Below, in pieces: positions 36,025-48,984 of a DNA stretch of 64,000 nt (position 1 is its first letter; each line of letters begins with the position of its first letter). The notes under the pieces are model-generated. The model was not told the origin of the DNA and ran no database searches. It was given only the letters and a program-made list of their open reading frames with translations. The stretch spans positions 35,777,999-35,841,998 of the forward strand of contig NC_054084.1 in assembly GCF_017562075.2 (NCBI RefSeq), given 5' to 3'. A program made the translations under genes and the position numbers. The DNA comes from Anopheles merus. Taxonomy: Eukaryota; Arthropoda; Insecta; Diptera; Culicidae.

Positions 36025-38755
36025 ATGGTGTACATGGTGAAAGATTCCGTAAGTAAACGTACAAATGTATGGTGGGGGTACAGTGGAACAAACAGAGTGA
36101 TGCCATCGTTCCCGGCCGGCTTGCCGGGCCATTTAGGAACAAAAAAAAATCTTCCCAGTCCGACATCGTTGTGTGTGCGCCAAAAAAAATCCATTGCTGT
36201 GGGCTATCTTTTACACACCCTTACCCGAAGAATCGTGGCCACAGCTTAGAGGGGGGTAGGGTATAGTGAGAATTGATTTGTGGAGCTTCCCATTCAAAGT
36301 GTGCATGGGACAGTGTGTTTGTGTGTGTGTTGAGCCGTTTTTTTTTTCCTTTTTCTGTCTTGCACACCCCTTTGTTGTACTTCTCGTTTCTTTCGTTTTT
36401 CTATCCCCCTTTGCTTCCCATTTGTCGGACCGGGAGTAATAGGCGTTAGGCGTTATAGGAGGGGGTCGGTCGGTCGGTCGATTGAGTCAAACCAGCACCA
36501 TCGTCATCATCGCGGGCGGTCGGCGGCTTGTATGATACGGCCAGTGGCTAATTAAATCGCTTGCTGTATTGGTACTGTGGGCTGTGTGAGTCGACCTTCT
36601 CTCTCTCTCTCTCTCCCCGTCAGGGTTCTTCACGACCGCCATTTGTAGCAGTCCCGGCACAAACCGACCAAACGGCTAACTCACGATGATGATGATGATG
36701 ATGTTGATGTGTCATGAAAATCAATGGGGATTTGTGATACATAGGAAAAAAAACCCCTTACACCGTCCCTTATGGGACTCTGTGCTGTCACCGAGTGAAT
36801 GATGTGCGCCATTGGTTGTCCGGAAAGCTGGATGATGAGATAATACGGCAAGGGGGGGGGGGGGCCTCAAAGAAGCACAGACGCGCATCTTCGCTGCCAC
36901 AATCGGAAGAATAACGCGCTACCCACTGCGTGTGTATGTGCCCAGGCAATAATGTGCGATACGGTGCCGGTGTGGTGGTGGTTAGATAAGCTCTTACTTT
37001 CGCGGTTAAAACACTCAAGGCACCGATTTGGCCACTCTGTAGGCAACGCAGACACACAGGTTGCTTCTACCACGCTCGTTGTGATGGGAACCACAGAGAC
37101 CGCCAAGCGAAGATTACTATGATTACGAACGGCCTACGAGAGGGTACACTTGCTGATACACCCTGTGTGTTGTTTGTGCCATCAACATTTCCCAAGATGA
37201 GAATTGCAAAGCAGGAAACAGTTTCCAGATTGTTCCACGTTGCAAATATGCGATTGCATTATCGTAGGTGGTTTCCTGTTTTTTCTGGGCTCTTTGGGTG
37301 ATTTCTCGGCATTCGCATTAAAAATTTGGACACGTTTAAAGAGCAAAAACCACACACACCCATCCACACACCATCGGTTTAATTAGGAAAACCAATATCA
37401 AACAAAAGAGGGTTGGCTTCGTGCGCTCCAAAATGCTCGGTTTCGCCGTCACTTATTTGTGAAATTTGATACACACATTCCCCCATTTTCCAGGTGATGT
37501 TTGCCTTTTCATCGCCCGCCCACTGTTCCCGCGAGAAACCCCGCGGACGTGGAAGAAGGTGTTAAAAACGAATGAATTAATTGATTTTCGGTGCCTGTGT
37601 TTTTTTTTAAATGTGCATTTACAAAGGTGTAAAACAATATGTCTCTAATAGAGCAGGTGGATCTTAGATACGCACACAGTCAAATGACACATGTCCAGTG
37701 AGTCATTGGAAATATCAGTAGTTACAGTTGTTGGTTGTGTGTATGGCCTTCAGATTGCGCGTCCGTGGTGGTAGTGGTCGGGTGTGTAAAAACTTGAATA
37801 TTCAAGACCACCGAGGCGCGGAATTCGATACACGCCGGTTGTGGTTTGATTCCATTATTCATCACTTATTATTATTACTGCACCGAGCAGGCAGGGTGTT
37901 AATGTTAGCGAAAGGGGGAACCTTGACATGACTCCGAAACCTAAGGCTATCTAAGCAACACGATGGTGGCGGTAGCGGGTCGTTGCTATGTTATCGCTGC
38001 CAGTCACAGCCGGGAGCCTTCCGGTGCTTGCTATGATGAAATCTTTCTCAATATACTGTCACATATACAGGGAATGGCTCATTTACTGCATTGCAAGGTC
38101 TAGTTGCAGTGTTGGGTATGGTTTAAAATGCCTTTAAAGGGTTGTTTCAAATCTAAACCCACGCTGGCTGATAGTTGAAAGCGAATGATCTCATCCTTGC
38201 ACTGTCAACTGTCGTTAAATGCATGTTTTATTGCATCGCCCGACGTCAGATGCACTCTGTCGAACATTACTCACGCTTCGCTGTCGAATGACTGCTCTGT
38301 ACGACCGACCCCCGTGCCATCCTCTCTGAAGATAAATCGCATGGCAAATAGGCAACGGCGCCACAAAGCTTTGCCTAGCAAATGCCCAGCAAAAAACAGA
38401 GAAATAAAAGAATTAATGTTCATTGCTTTATCCTCCTTCCCCACCCTTTTTGCAGGAGGACTTCAACAACAAGCTGGAAGCGGCCGGCGATCAGCTCGTC
38501 GTGGTCGATTTCTTCGCCACCTGGTGCGGCCCATGCAAGGTGATCGCCCCGAAGCTGGAGGAGTTCCAGAACAAGTACGCGGACAAGATCGTCGTGGTGA
38601 AGGTGGATGTGGACGAGTGCGAGGAGCTGGCGGCCCAGTACAACATTGCCAGCATGCCCACCTTCCTGTTCATCAAGCGGAAGGAGGTGGTCGGCCAGTT
38701 CTCCGGCGCGAACGCGGAAAAGCTGGAAAACTTCATCCAGCAGCACTCGGCGTAA
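36025..38755 (+). CDS. Trx-2: Thioredoxin (Trx-2 type), cytosolic
   Basis: Two exons, 36025-36048 and 38456-38755, total 324 nt and 107 residues, the usual size for a single-domain thioredoxin. The intron is phase 0. The active site WCGPC has Cys32 and Cys35 as the redox pair. The cis-proline is Pro76 in SMPTF, and the buried Asp is Asp26 in VVDFFATW. The first exon encodes MVYMVKDS, closely like the start of Drosophila Trx-2 (MVYQVKD), which supports the tiny first exon and the start in an AAAATGG context. There is no signal or mitochondrial peptide, so it is cytosolic or nuclear. It reduces protein disulfides and peroxiredoxins using electrons from thioredoxin reductase. In flies and mosquitoes this system also replaces glutathione reductase; that is established for Diptera, not read here. 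Confidence 0.95.
36049..38455 (+). other. Intron of Trx-2
   Basis: This 2.4 kb intron has donor GTAAGT and acceptor TTTTTGCAG. It contains a GGTC tetranucleotide run at about 36465-36480, a CT run at about 36598-36614 and a 12-base G run near 36853. No nested gene is recognised. Confidence 0.6.
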
Positions 38756-39758
38756 GGTGGGCGCGGGCAGTAAGGCGCAGTGGCTGCGTGTGCTCTCGAT
38801 TTGTTGTGTTGTGGGGCGGGAGACGCCGGACGGCCGACCAAGGAGCACAATTTTACCAAGCAACACACACACATAGTAAACCCATAAGCATACATAGCGT
38901 AAAGTCGACATACCTACCAGCCCCGTGTCACAGGAGGATTAATTCATTTTGCTTGCCCATTCGGCACAGAAAATGGGAAAAGTGGAAAGGCTTTAGCGCA
39001 CTTTAATCGAAGTGCAAATGGCTTTGTTTAATTAAGAAGACATTTTCCATTTTTTTTTTTGTGAAAACATCTTGCACATTCATTTTCCTGTGTTCTATAT
39101 CCCAGTGAGGGGCGCTTGCATGAAAATACACAACACCCCCTTTATACCACCCGATTCGTTGTTAGGCAAATAGAGAAGATAAAACACCATTTTACACTTG
39201 CGAGAGGCGCTTGAGAGCATAACGAAAACGAAAATCAACCCATAATACACCACACAGAGAGATTTGTCGTCGTCGCTTCACCATTTGCCTTGTATCGTGT
39301 TATTTAAATATAAATATATTTGTTGTGCTCTAATTTTTCAGTGCTTTTCGTATGTTTTAGGAGAACAAAACGAAAGAAAAACATTAGCGAGAGTCACATC
39401 AAAAAAGGATTGTGATTAACAACTACCGCCTAGAGAAGTGAAAAGAATTATAAACGGTTTGCGTAAAAATTGCGCAATGTTTGAAGTAGATAAACAGTAT
39501 GTTAAAATTTTGTGATAAAAATGATGCAACGGATGGTCCACACTAAAGGTAAACAAACTTTAAGTTCAAAGCTTTAATCTCTCGACCTTCTCGGCCTATT
39601 TATTTTCCAATAAGCCGCATGGTGGCATAGTGTAGGAAACATGGGAAATGCATTTTTATTCCTCTTTCCGATTGAACGCGTCCCTCCCATCCGCCAACAG
39701 ATGGCAACATGTTAAACACACGCAACACACTTCACGTGCGTTTGTGAGCAATGCTTCC
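38756..39758. other. Convergent 3' region between Trx-2 and the coilin-like gene
   Basis: The two genes converge here. Low-complexity AT-rich sequence follows Trx-2. On the minus strand AATAAA (39660-39655) is well placed for the coilin-like gene. No other gene is recognised. Confidence 0.5.
39655..39660 (-). terminator. Polyadenylation signal of the coilin-like gene
   Basis: TTTATT on the plus strand is AATAAA on the minus strand, about 100 bases after the stop codon. Confidence 0.6.
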
Positions 39759-40780
39759 TCATACTGCCAGTATTGTTGCGCCGGCATCACGAGTGGCCTC
39801 TTCACCGGGAACAGGTGTTGGTTGAGAGTCAAGCTCGATTATCGCCGTGTTTTGTTGCTGCACTGTTTGCGGTGGACATGATTGTTGCAGCGCCGCCGTC
39901 GCCGCCTTCACGTGGGAAGCTTCAAGTAGTTCCCGCTTTACCTGCACCGTTGCGCTTTCCGGTCGAAGTGCTCGAACGATTCTGGGCTTTAGGGAGGGGC
40001 TTGAGGTGCGTACGGATGGCTCAGTAGTGTGAGTGTCTTCAGCACTGCCATTATTTGCATGTTCAGAGGGAATATCGCTTGGTGGCTGTATTGTGAGCGA
40101 GGATGGGGACACGGCCCGCACGACTCTTGCCTTCATGGTGCGATTTAAGTTTCTATAGGGCAGTTCTGGATCGTCCGATGATGCCTTCTCCTCGCTCGTT
40201 TGCGACTCCTCGTCGGGGAAGCGAACGTGTCCGTTTTGTGTTTCGTCAACTGTTGGTTGTTTTATGGGTGCGCTTGGCACTGGCTGGGAGGGTTGCTGCT
40301 CCTCCACAACAGCCTTACTTTTACGCTTCCGTATACGACGACGCTTTGGTTTTGGGAGACCGAGCAGCGTGGATTCGATGTCTTCGTATGTGCTGCTTTC
40401 TTGCTGAGCGTTTGCGGCGGTACGCTTGCGAGGTTCGTCGTCTGAAACTGTGTTGGATCGTTTCCTACTTTCCTCCTGTGCTTTAGGAAGTATCCTACAA
40501 AGAAAGGAGAATAAAGTAAAAATAAAGCACAAATGGCAACATCGGGAAATACACAAACATACCTTAATGTTTCTCCGTCGTGTATAAGGCCTACATTTTC
40601 ACACTCGGGATAGAAAATTCCATCCTCACTGCACACGTACAGATCCGAAGCGATGCCGAACGTGTGCTGTACGGTCCGTATCAAACATCCCACCGTGGTC
40701 CACGCCGCCCGGTAGCCGATGTACGCTTTCTGGCGATGATCAGAGTACAGTGCACTTAAATCTAACAGATATCTTTTCAT
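39759..40780 (-). CDS. Coilin-like nuclear protein, short form
   Basis: Two exons, 40780-40563 and 40494-39759, with a 68-base intron (donor GTATGT, acceptor TTTGTAG), encode 317 residues. Residues 1-73 resemble the coilin N-terminal self-association domain, with an AAW then a hydrophobic V..LI..V...FGI pattern and LYVCSEDGIFYPE, which parallels Drosophila coilin. Residues 121-134 form a strongly basic cluster (KPKRRRIRKRK), a likely nuclear signal. Residues 194-209 and 242-257 are two copies of one motif (KARVVRAVSP and KPRIVRALRP). The rest is polar and probably disordered. Coilin scaffolds Cajal bodies and snRNP maturation. Vertebrate coilin ends in a Tudor-like domain that is not visible here. 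The family call rests on the N-terminus only. Confidence 0.62.
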
Positions 40781-41796
40781 CGTTTAACGTATTTTACAAC
40801 AAGGGAAACGGGACGGGACACGCTTGTTCTGCACGCAGCGTGTGCATCGTACCGGCAGTGGCAAAATGTAAACAAATCGGACGTTTCTTCGGACAGTGGG
40901 AGAAACGCTGGTACGAAGAGTGTTTTTAAATTCGTTTAAAATTTAGAAAACTGCTGAAAAAATATGATTATGCTACTAGAGAAAAGATTTTTACAAATTT
41001 ATATAAAAAGGAAAATATGAAATATTACATAAAATATACAGAATTACATTTTGGATGAGTGTTTCTCCACTGTGCTTTCCTGTCTTTCTGTTCTACAGAC
41101 ACTCCAAAGTGTTCTACAGAAGGTATGACAGTGAGTCTGTATATAAAATGACGGTTGACGCAGTCCGTTCCTGGAGATTTTATTTTACTCAATATTATGA
41201 GATTAGTATGAAATTCTTCAAATCTTTCATGGACAATTCAATGCCTATTTTAGTTTATTTCCCTTTTAAATGAAAATTACATGTTCACGGCATTCAATCC
41301 CGGGAAACGGGGTTCATTTGTTTTTTTTTTTTAGCTGATACCAATTAGAACTGACTGGAACGGAAATGTACGAGTGTTGGAGTTTGTAATTTGTTTGCTA
41401 CCACTAGAAGAAGTTTAACGTACACATACACACAAACGAGCGTGCGCTCCCCGTGCACCACGAATTAAGGCATTTTAAATATGCTTATTTTAGTTTCTAA
41501 AAGGTGAATCACAATGAAAACAATTGCTATGCATACTGGTGAGTTCATAAGAAAAAACCTAAATCGCTAGAATTCACTATTCCCACCCCCAGTCTGGAGT
41601 GTTGGGTATTAGTATTTTTGTTATGTGTGTTGCAAATGTGCGTTTCGCATAGTTAAGATAGCTGCGGTGGCGTTTGCGCTTCAGTAAAGAATTTGTGCGT
41701 TCATCACATTAAAGAAAAAAAGGAAAGACAAATTAAAAACAGCTAACCAACATTACGCCCCTCGCTCTACAAAAGCTCTCGTTCCTTCGTAATTGT
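40781..41796. other. Intergenic between coilin-like gene and TMEM53
   Basis: The promoter side of the coilin-like gene lies on the left and the 3' side of TMEM53 on the right. The stretch is AT-rich. No gene, repeat array or clear polyadenylation hexamer close to the TMEM53 stop was seen. Confidence 0.5.
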
Positions 41797-42938
41797 TTAG
41801 TTGTGAAATTTGCCATAGTAGTGCGACAAACAATCGTTGATAAACTTGCAGACGGTGTAGACGTACTGCTGCGGGTGGCGGATGTAGTGCTTCACGTGCT
41901 CGGAACGCTCGAAGCAAATCATGCGCACGTCCACACCGCAGCGCCGCCGGTAGTTGGCAAACTTTTCTATATCCTGCAATTGGAGAACGGAAACCAAAAT
42001 GATCGGAATTAGTACCTCGTTCAAACATGGAACAGAAACTTCCTCGAAGCATCTCACAGTATAGGGTATCAAAAGGTCCTCCTTGGAGTAAAGAAACAGC
42101 TGGGGCCATGCGTTGCTTTCGTACTTCAAGTTGTGCGACGGATTGGTTTGTACTTCGTAGCCTCGGGGTTTGATAAAATTGAGTATATAATTGAAGGCGT
42201 CCTAGGTGGGGAAGGTATTCCATCATTTAGAAAAAGTCGGTACAGTACAGCACACAAAATCGCCTACCTCAAAAGTCCACAGTAAAATGGCAGCGACGGC
42301 CATGAACGCGGACAGCAGGGCATTACACCGTCGCTCCTTCCCGTAGATCGCCGTAATGGCCCGGTACAGCCCCACTATCCGCCGGTCGCCCGGTGCCGAG
42401 TCGAAGATCATGCCGCAAATGTTAATCGGCGACTTGGACCTTCTCAATGCGAGCGCAATGTGCTGGTACAGGAAGGCTCCTCCGTTGGAAAACACGTGGA
42501 ATATGAGCGGATGGCTGTCGAAGTTCATGTCGTAGATGAGTTTCAATATCTTCTCGCCGATCTGATGCATACCGGCCCGCTTCCAGAATAGATTCTCCAC
42601 CGGTGCCGTGTACCGGATGGTGATGAGTCTGTTTATCGTCAATGTAAACAACACGTTATTGGTATGCCCGTACCCGCCCACACCGTCCCTCTCTTCGCCC
42701 ATACTTACCCACGGTCTTCGTAGATTTTGGAGTACTTCATCAGATACTTGTCCTGGCATCCGGCCCACCCGAGCAGCAGCACGATGGGGACGTTCGTTTC
42801 ATTGCACACGAACACATAATCACTTTCGGCCGTTTGTGTGTCGCTCCGGAAGTTGGGTGAGGGAAACTTGATAAAGTACTCGAGCGTGTCGTCCAGCGGA
42901 TAGTCCGATTCCATCCGTGTGCCGTAGATGGCGGACAT
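41797..42938 (-). CDS. TMEM53: TMEM53 / DUF829 family alpha/beta-hydrolase-like protein
   Basis: Four exons on the minus strand: 42938-42709, 42628-42268, 42201-42058 and 41973-41797. They total 912 nt and 303 residues, slightly longer than human TMEM53. The fold shows VLLLGWAGC (47-62 region), then IRYTAP, then the nucleophile-like HVFSNGG with Ser124. LFLYSKEDLLIPY gives Asp239 and ERSEHV gives His271, so a Ser-Asp-His triad can be proposed. A hydrophobic stretch near residues 183-196 (FMAVAAILLW) is the likely membrane segment. Vertebrate TMEM53 is a nuclear-envelope protein that affects BMP-SMAD signalling; its enzymatic activity is unproven. The last intron, 84 bases, is divisible by three and has no stop, so an unspliced form would gain 28 residues. 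Confidence 0.88.
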
Positions 42939-44228
<1,290 letters not shown>

Positions 44229-46616
44229 ATGGAAGAAAAGCCGAAAAAGCGTGGACGTCAACCGAGAGGTGTTGCCAAAGAGACCGCCGTTGAAGCGGAA
44301 AAGCAGCAGGAGCAGCTTACGGAACCCGATCAAATGCCATCGGAGCCGTTGAAGGCTCGCGGTGGTAGCAAGCGGAAAGCGACTGTGCCAGAACCGGCAC
44401 CGGTGGTGGAAAAGCCAGCACGGAAACCGGCAGCAAAGCGTACAAAGGCGGGCGACGTGGTAGAAGAAAGCAACGGAGTGGAGGAAAATGGTGCAAAAAC
44501 CAATGGGGAGGTGATGGAAAAGGTCGCACCGGCTAAGAAGGGTCGATCGACGAAAAAGGAAGCAGTGCCCGAGCAAGAAGCATCCAGCAATGGCACGGTG
44601 GAAGACGTCAAAGCAAAGGGGAAGAAAGCTCCTGCCAAGAGGGAAACGAAGGCGACCAAAGCTTCGAAGACAGCGGAGGAGCCTGCTGCGGTGAAGGAAA
44701 TGGTCGAAGAGGAGGAGGCTCCAGCGCCTGCTAAGCGTGGACGAACCAAAGCTAGCACCAAAAAGGAGGAAGAGCCGGAAAAGGCTGCTCCAGCGAAGCC
44801 AAAGGGACGTGGAAAAGCGAAAGGTAGGGAGCGTTTTGGGATGGATCTTGGAGCCAATATGAACATAACGTGGATGTTTATGGTTTTAGATAAGACGGAT
44901 GGCGATGATCATGTCTCTGTAGAGCATGTAGAGCCGGAAGCGTCTTCTGCTGTCAAATCCACAGCTAAGACCGCTAAACCGACCGCAAAGGGTAGAAAGA
45001 AAGCAGCGGAGGACACTGTACCAGGTATGTTCATTGCATAATCTTCCATATTTAAAGGAATGCTTATAAAACTACACATCAAATTGATCTTGTCACCTGC
45101 ACGATGTTTTTATCGCATTACTGAGTACTCGATGGATGCTTTTGTATTTTAATATAGTTTCCACCGCACCCGAATCTCCCCCTTCCAAGGCTGTAGAACG
45201 GCCAAAACGGACTCGAAGGGCGATTATCCCGCGCGTGGGTAATTGATTGCATGGCTTACACTTATGTTTGTTATGATAACTGTCATCCACTCTGATGGCG
45301 TGTCCGTTCATGTATTGTCGTATTTTTATCTTTTGTGTATTTGAATTGTAATCATCAAATGTATTATTTGTTTGTCTGGTTAAATGCTTGATTTATGGTA
45401 TTATTGCACGTAGAAAGTTGTGCGTTCACTAGACGTTTGTTTTAAGTGTTAATGTCGCTTGAAAATTGCTCGTGAAATGAATTATGAATTTTGTTCAAGC
45501 AGCTGACAACGGAGAGGCTCTGGAAGATGCCCCCAAAAAGGCCACGAAGAAAAAGGCAGCTGCGGAAGAAGCTACGAATGGAGGTAAATGCGTGCAGTAA
45601 CGAGTGTACACACTCAATCAAGAAACTATGACCCGAATATCAATCTCATCATAGACATTCCCACTGTAACGCAACGGAAAAGGGCAAAGCCTCAACCACC
45701 TGCAGATGAAATGGAAGAGGACGAGGAGGAAGTACCGTCAAAGGGAAAGAAAGCGAAAGCGGCACCGGCAGCAGCAGCAGGCTCGAAAATGAACAAATCT
45801 GCCACCAATTATGGGAAGCTAAATCTCGCCCTCGAGGAGGACAAACCGTGGAATTTCAAAATCTCCAGCTGGAACGTGGCCGGACTGCGCAGCTGGGTTG
45901 GCAAGGGCGGGCTCGAGTTTATCGAGCACGAAAAGCCCGACATCATGTGCGTGCAGGAAACGAAGTGCACGGAGGACCAGATGCCGGACGAGGCACGCCA
46001 CATCAAGGGCTACCATCCGTACTGGCTGTGCAAGCCGGGCGGACATGCGGGCGTTGCGATCTACTCGAAAAAGATGCCCTTCCACGTGGCGTACGGGTTG
46101 GGCGACGAGGAGCAGGACCAGGACGGGCGGCTGCTGACGGCAGAGTACGAAAAGTTCTACCTGGTGTGCGTGTACGTGCCGAATGCGGGCAGAAAGCTGG
46201 TCAACCTGCCGAAGCGCTTGCGGTGGAACGAAAAGTTCCACCAGTACTTGCGCGATCTGGACGCCAAGAAGCCGGTCATACTGTGCGGCGATATGAACGT
46301 GGCGCACGAGGAGATCGACCTGGCCAACCCGAAAACGAACAAGAAGAACGCCGGCTTTACGCCGGAGGAGCGCGAAGGGATGACGGAGCTGCTGTCGTAC
46401 GGGTTTGTCGATACGTTCCGGAAGCTGTACCCCGACCGGACCGGTGCGTACACGTTCTGGACGTACATGGGGGGTGCTAGGGCGAAGAATGTGGGCTGGC
46501 GGCTCGATTACTTCATCACGTCCGAGCGGTTGGCCAGCAAGGTGACGGATAATGTGATCCGCTCGCAGGTGTTCGGTAGCGATCACTGTCCCGTGACGTT
46601 GTTTTTAAATATTTAA
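44229..46616 (+). CDS. Rrp1: Rrp1 / APE1-type AP endonuclease with long basic N-terminal region
   Basis: Five exons: 44229-44823, 44890-45024, 45158-45238, 45503-45583 and 45655-46616. They total 1854 nt and 617 residues. Residues 1 to about 350 are a Lys/Ala/Glu-rich, low-complexity region, as in Drosophila Rrp1 (679 residues). Residues 360-617 are the exonuclease III-type domain. The catalytic set is complete: Asn371 in SWNVAG, Glu399 in VQETK, Tyr471 in VYVPN, Asp510 and Asn512 in GDMNVAH, Asp582 in RLDYF, and Asp607-His608 in GSDHCP. It cuts DNA 5' of abasic sites in base excision repair in the nucleus. The start is the first ATG in the frame. All four introns are phase 1. The donor of exon 3 (GTAATT) is weak, so that exon may be optional. 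Confidence 0.93.
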
Positions 46617-47883
46617 AGCGGCAGAAGCGGTTTATAGGTTTGTTTGTGTTCGAATATTATGCCTTTTTTTCGTATTAGGTTTGTCTACTGTCGAGATTGG
46701 TGACGCGTAAATAATGAATGTCGTCCCTCGGTTAGACTACGGTGTTGGTCTACGGGGATGGTAACCGTGATGTGCATGTTTTTTGTTTTTGTTTCGTAAA
46801 GGTATCATTTTAAATCCACATTTTATTTAAACTAAGCTACATTTAACAAGCGAAATAATTAGTTTTTTAAATACAATAGTTTCTATTACCGTTAACGTGC
46901 AGGTGTGTTTAGCCACACCAGCAGCATGCTTATTTGCAAAGACAGTTTCTTTCAAAAGTGCTTCTACATGCAATCACCTTTTCTCCATATTTGCCTGTGT
47001 TTTATCTCGCGAGCATGGTTCAAAGTTAGGATGTCTGACCCTTTCTAAGCCGTATCTTTGCAATCCTTAACGGAGTTGCAGTTTAGATTACCCATTGTAT
47101 CTGAATGCACGATTTCGATCAACGATCAACCAACAGCGATGGCAATCTAATTCTGATCTGATGATCGTATCTAATGATATTACAAATCATACCGATAAAA
47201 GTATTTTATATCTTCTTTATTTCCTCCTGTCTCTTCTACGTTTTTGGAAACAAATTACTATCACATTTACGATTATTTACTAATTTCACTAACTCTATTG
47301 TTAATATTATGCAATAAATAATTATGTTATATCCACTAATGGTAGTGTATTCTGATTTTTAAGTATCCGAATCGTTTATGTGCATTGTTCACGAGGTAAC
47401 GTCACGTGTTGCAATATAAATTAATAAATAAAAATGTCTTTTTTCAACCGAGTGATCAGCACAAAGTCCAATATGATCCGCCGATCGAATGTACTTTGAT
47501 CGAAGTTTTGATGTACGTTTAAGCATCAATGAAACACCATACTGGAATCCTCATGTCCTCTATAACCATTTCATGCAAGTAAAGGTGCGTGTCTGTTGAT
47601 TTAAATTAAAAACTGATTAAAAATATTAGTATTGAAAAGTTGACCGATTTTTTTAAAATCGTTTTTAAAACTGTTCGAAACTAACGACCAGTTTGTGCAC
47701 CACCCTGTGCCGGAACTGTCATATGCCTTCAAACGTAAACAAACAAGTGCGCCGCCACGATGTTCGTCAAAGGTGCTGCCCGCCAGCTGAAGCAAATAAC
47801 AAAGTTTGGCACACAGAAGTGAAATAAATCGGTTAAATTTGTTAAAAAAAGTGTAGTGAAGTGTTTTTGCAACTAAAACTGCG
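46617..47883. other. Intergenic between Rrp1 and ALKBH4
   Basis: AT-rich sequence. AATAAA at 47313-47318 could end the Rrp1 transcript. The last ~130 bases are the likely ALKBH4 leader with a short upstream ORF. No other gene is recognised. Confidence 0.5.
47760..47822 (+). promoter_or_regulatory. Upstream ORF (20 codons) in the ALKBH4 leader
   Basis: An ATG in a GCCGCCACGATG context opens a 20-residue basic frame (begins MFVKGAARQLKQ) that ends in TGA, 61 bases before the ALKBH4 ATG. It is a different frame from ALKBH4. If it is in the transcript it could lower ALKBH4 translation, or it could be a microprotein. Whether it lies in the mature leader is not shown. Confidence 0.4.
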
Positions 47884-48984
47884 ATGGATCATCCTCGGCC
47901 GTGTGGTTGCAAGGGCCGGCGAACGTGCCTAAGCTGCGAGGCCGAATTCGGTATCGCGCCAATCGATTTCTACACCACATTTCAGGTAATTGTGAAATTC
48001 ATGTGCTTCTCTGGAGAAACGGTTGGTTTTGAATGATAACGACCAACTGTCTGATGCTTTCTTTTGCAGAATAACGATTCCTACGTGTACTGCCCACGCT
48101 GTAACAAAATCTACCCGGGATGGGATTGGGAAAAGGTGCTTGCGGAACATTCCGATACACCCCAGCACGGTGGCGTCCAGGGCGAAGACTATCCGGGCGT
48201 GTACATCGATCTCGCTTTTCTCACCACCACCGAGGAGGCAGACCTGCTGCAAGGGTTAGACCAGCTACCGTGGGACGTCTCGCAGAGCGGTCGGCGGAAG
48301 CAGAACTTTGGTCCGAAAACAAACTTCAAAAAGACGCGCCTCCGGCCGGCCCAGTTTGCCGGGTTTCCGCAGCTGAGTGAATTTGTGCAGCGACGGTTCG
48401 AGCAGGTCCCACTGCTGGCCACTTTTCAAACGATCGAGCAATGTTCGCTGGAGTATTGTCCCGAGCGTGGAGCTTCGATCGATCCGCACATTGACGATTG
48501 CTGGATTTGGGGCGAGCGGATCGTGACGGTAAATTTGCTGAGCGATTCCGTGCTGACGATGTCACCGTACCGAGGGGAGGAGGGAAAGACAAAGTATAAT
48601 CTACACTTTCTGGAGCAATACAGAGAGCATCTGCTCGGGGAGCTGATGGATGAGGAGACAATGGCCGGTTACGAGAATCGGATCGTACGGATACCAATGC
48701 CGAGGTAGGCTGACGAATTTTATTACCGTTTAGTGAGGAATTCCTTGTTAAAAGACTTAATTTTTATTTTTAGGCGCTCACTGTTGGTCCTTTATGGACC
48801 TCCGCGCTACCAGTGGGAACATTCCGTTCTGCGAGAGGACATTAAAGAGCGCCGTGTCTGCTTAGCGTATCGCGAATTTACACCCATGTACTTGCAAGGT
48901 GGCAGTGAATTCGGTCAAAGTGAAGAGATTTTCGAGCGAGCGAAGCAATTTTGGGACCACCGGACAGTTAAGGTTGAAAGCTAG
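47884..48984 (+). CDS. ALKBH4: ALKBH4, Fe(II)/2-oxoglutarate-dependent demethylase
   Basis: Three exons, 47884-47985, 48070-48704 and 48774-48984, total 948 nt and 315 residues (human about 302). The N-terminus has the family's Cys cluster, CGCKGRRTCLSC. WDVSQSGRRKQNFGPK (102-117) is the characteristic ALKBH4 signature. Iron ligands are His174 and Asp176 in DPHIDD and His262 in QWEHS. Arg273 and Arg279 in RRVCLAYRE are the likely 2-oxoglutarate contacts. In mammals it demethylates actin Lys84 and is also linked to DNA 6mA removal; which applies in mosquitoes is unknown. The start is the first ATG of this frame and the first exon is supported by the Cys cluster. Compared with the human protein, the segment after TMSPY differs. 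Confidence 0.93.

Noticed and set aside
45819..46586. 255-codon minus-strand frame
   Set aside because: It is the antisense shadow of the Rrp1 nuclease exon, which has all catalytic motifs on the plus strand.
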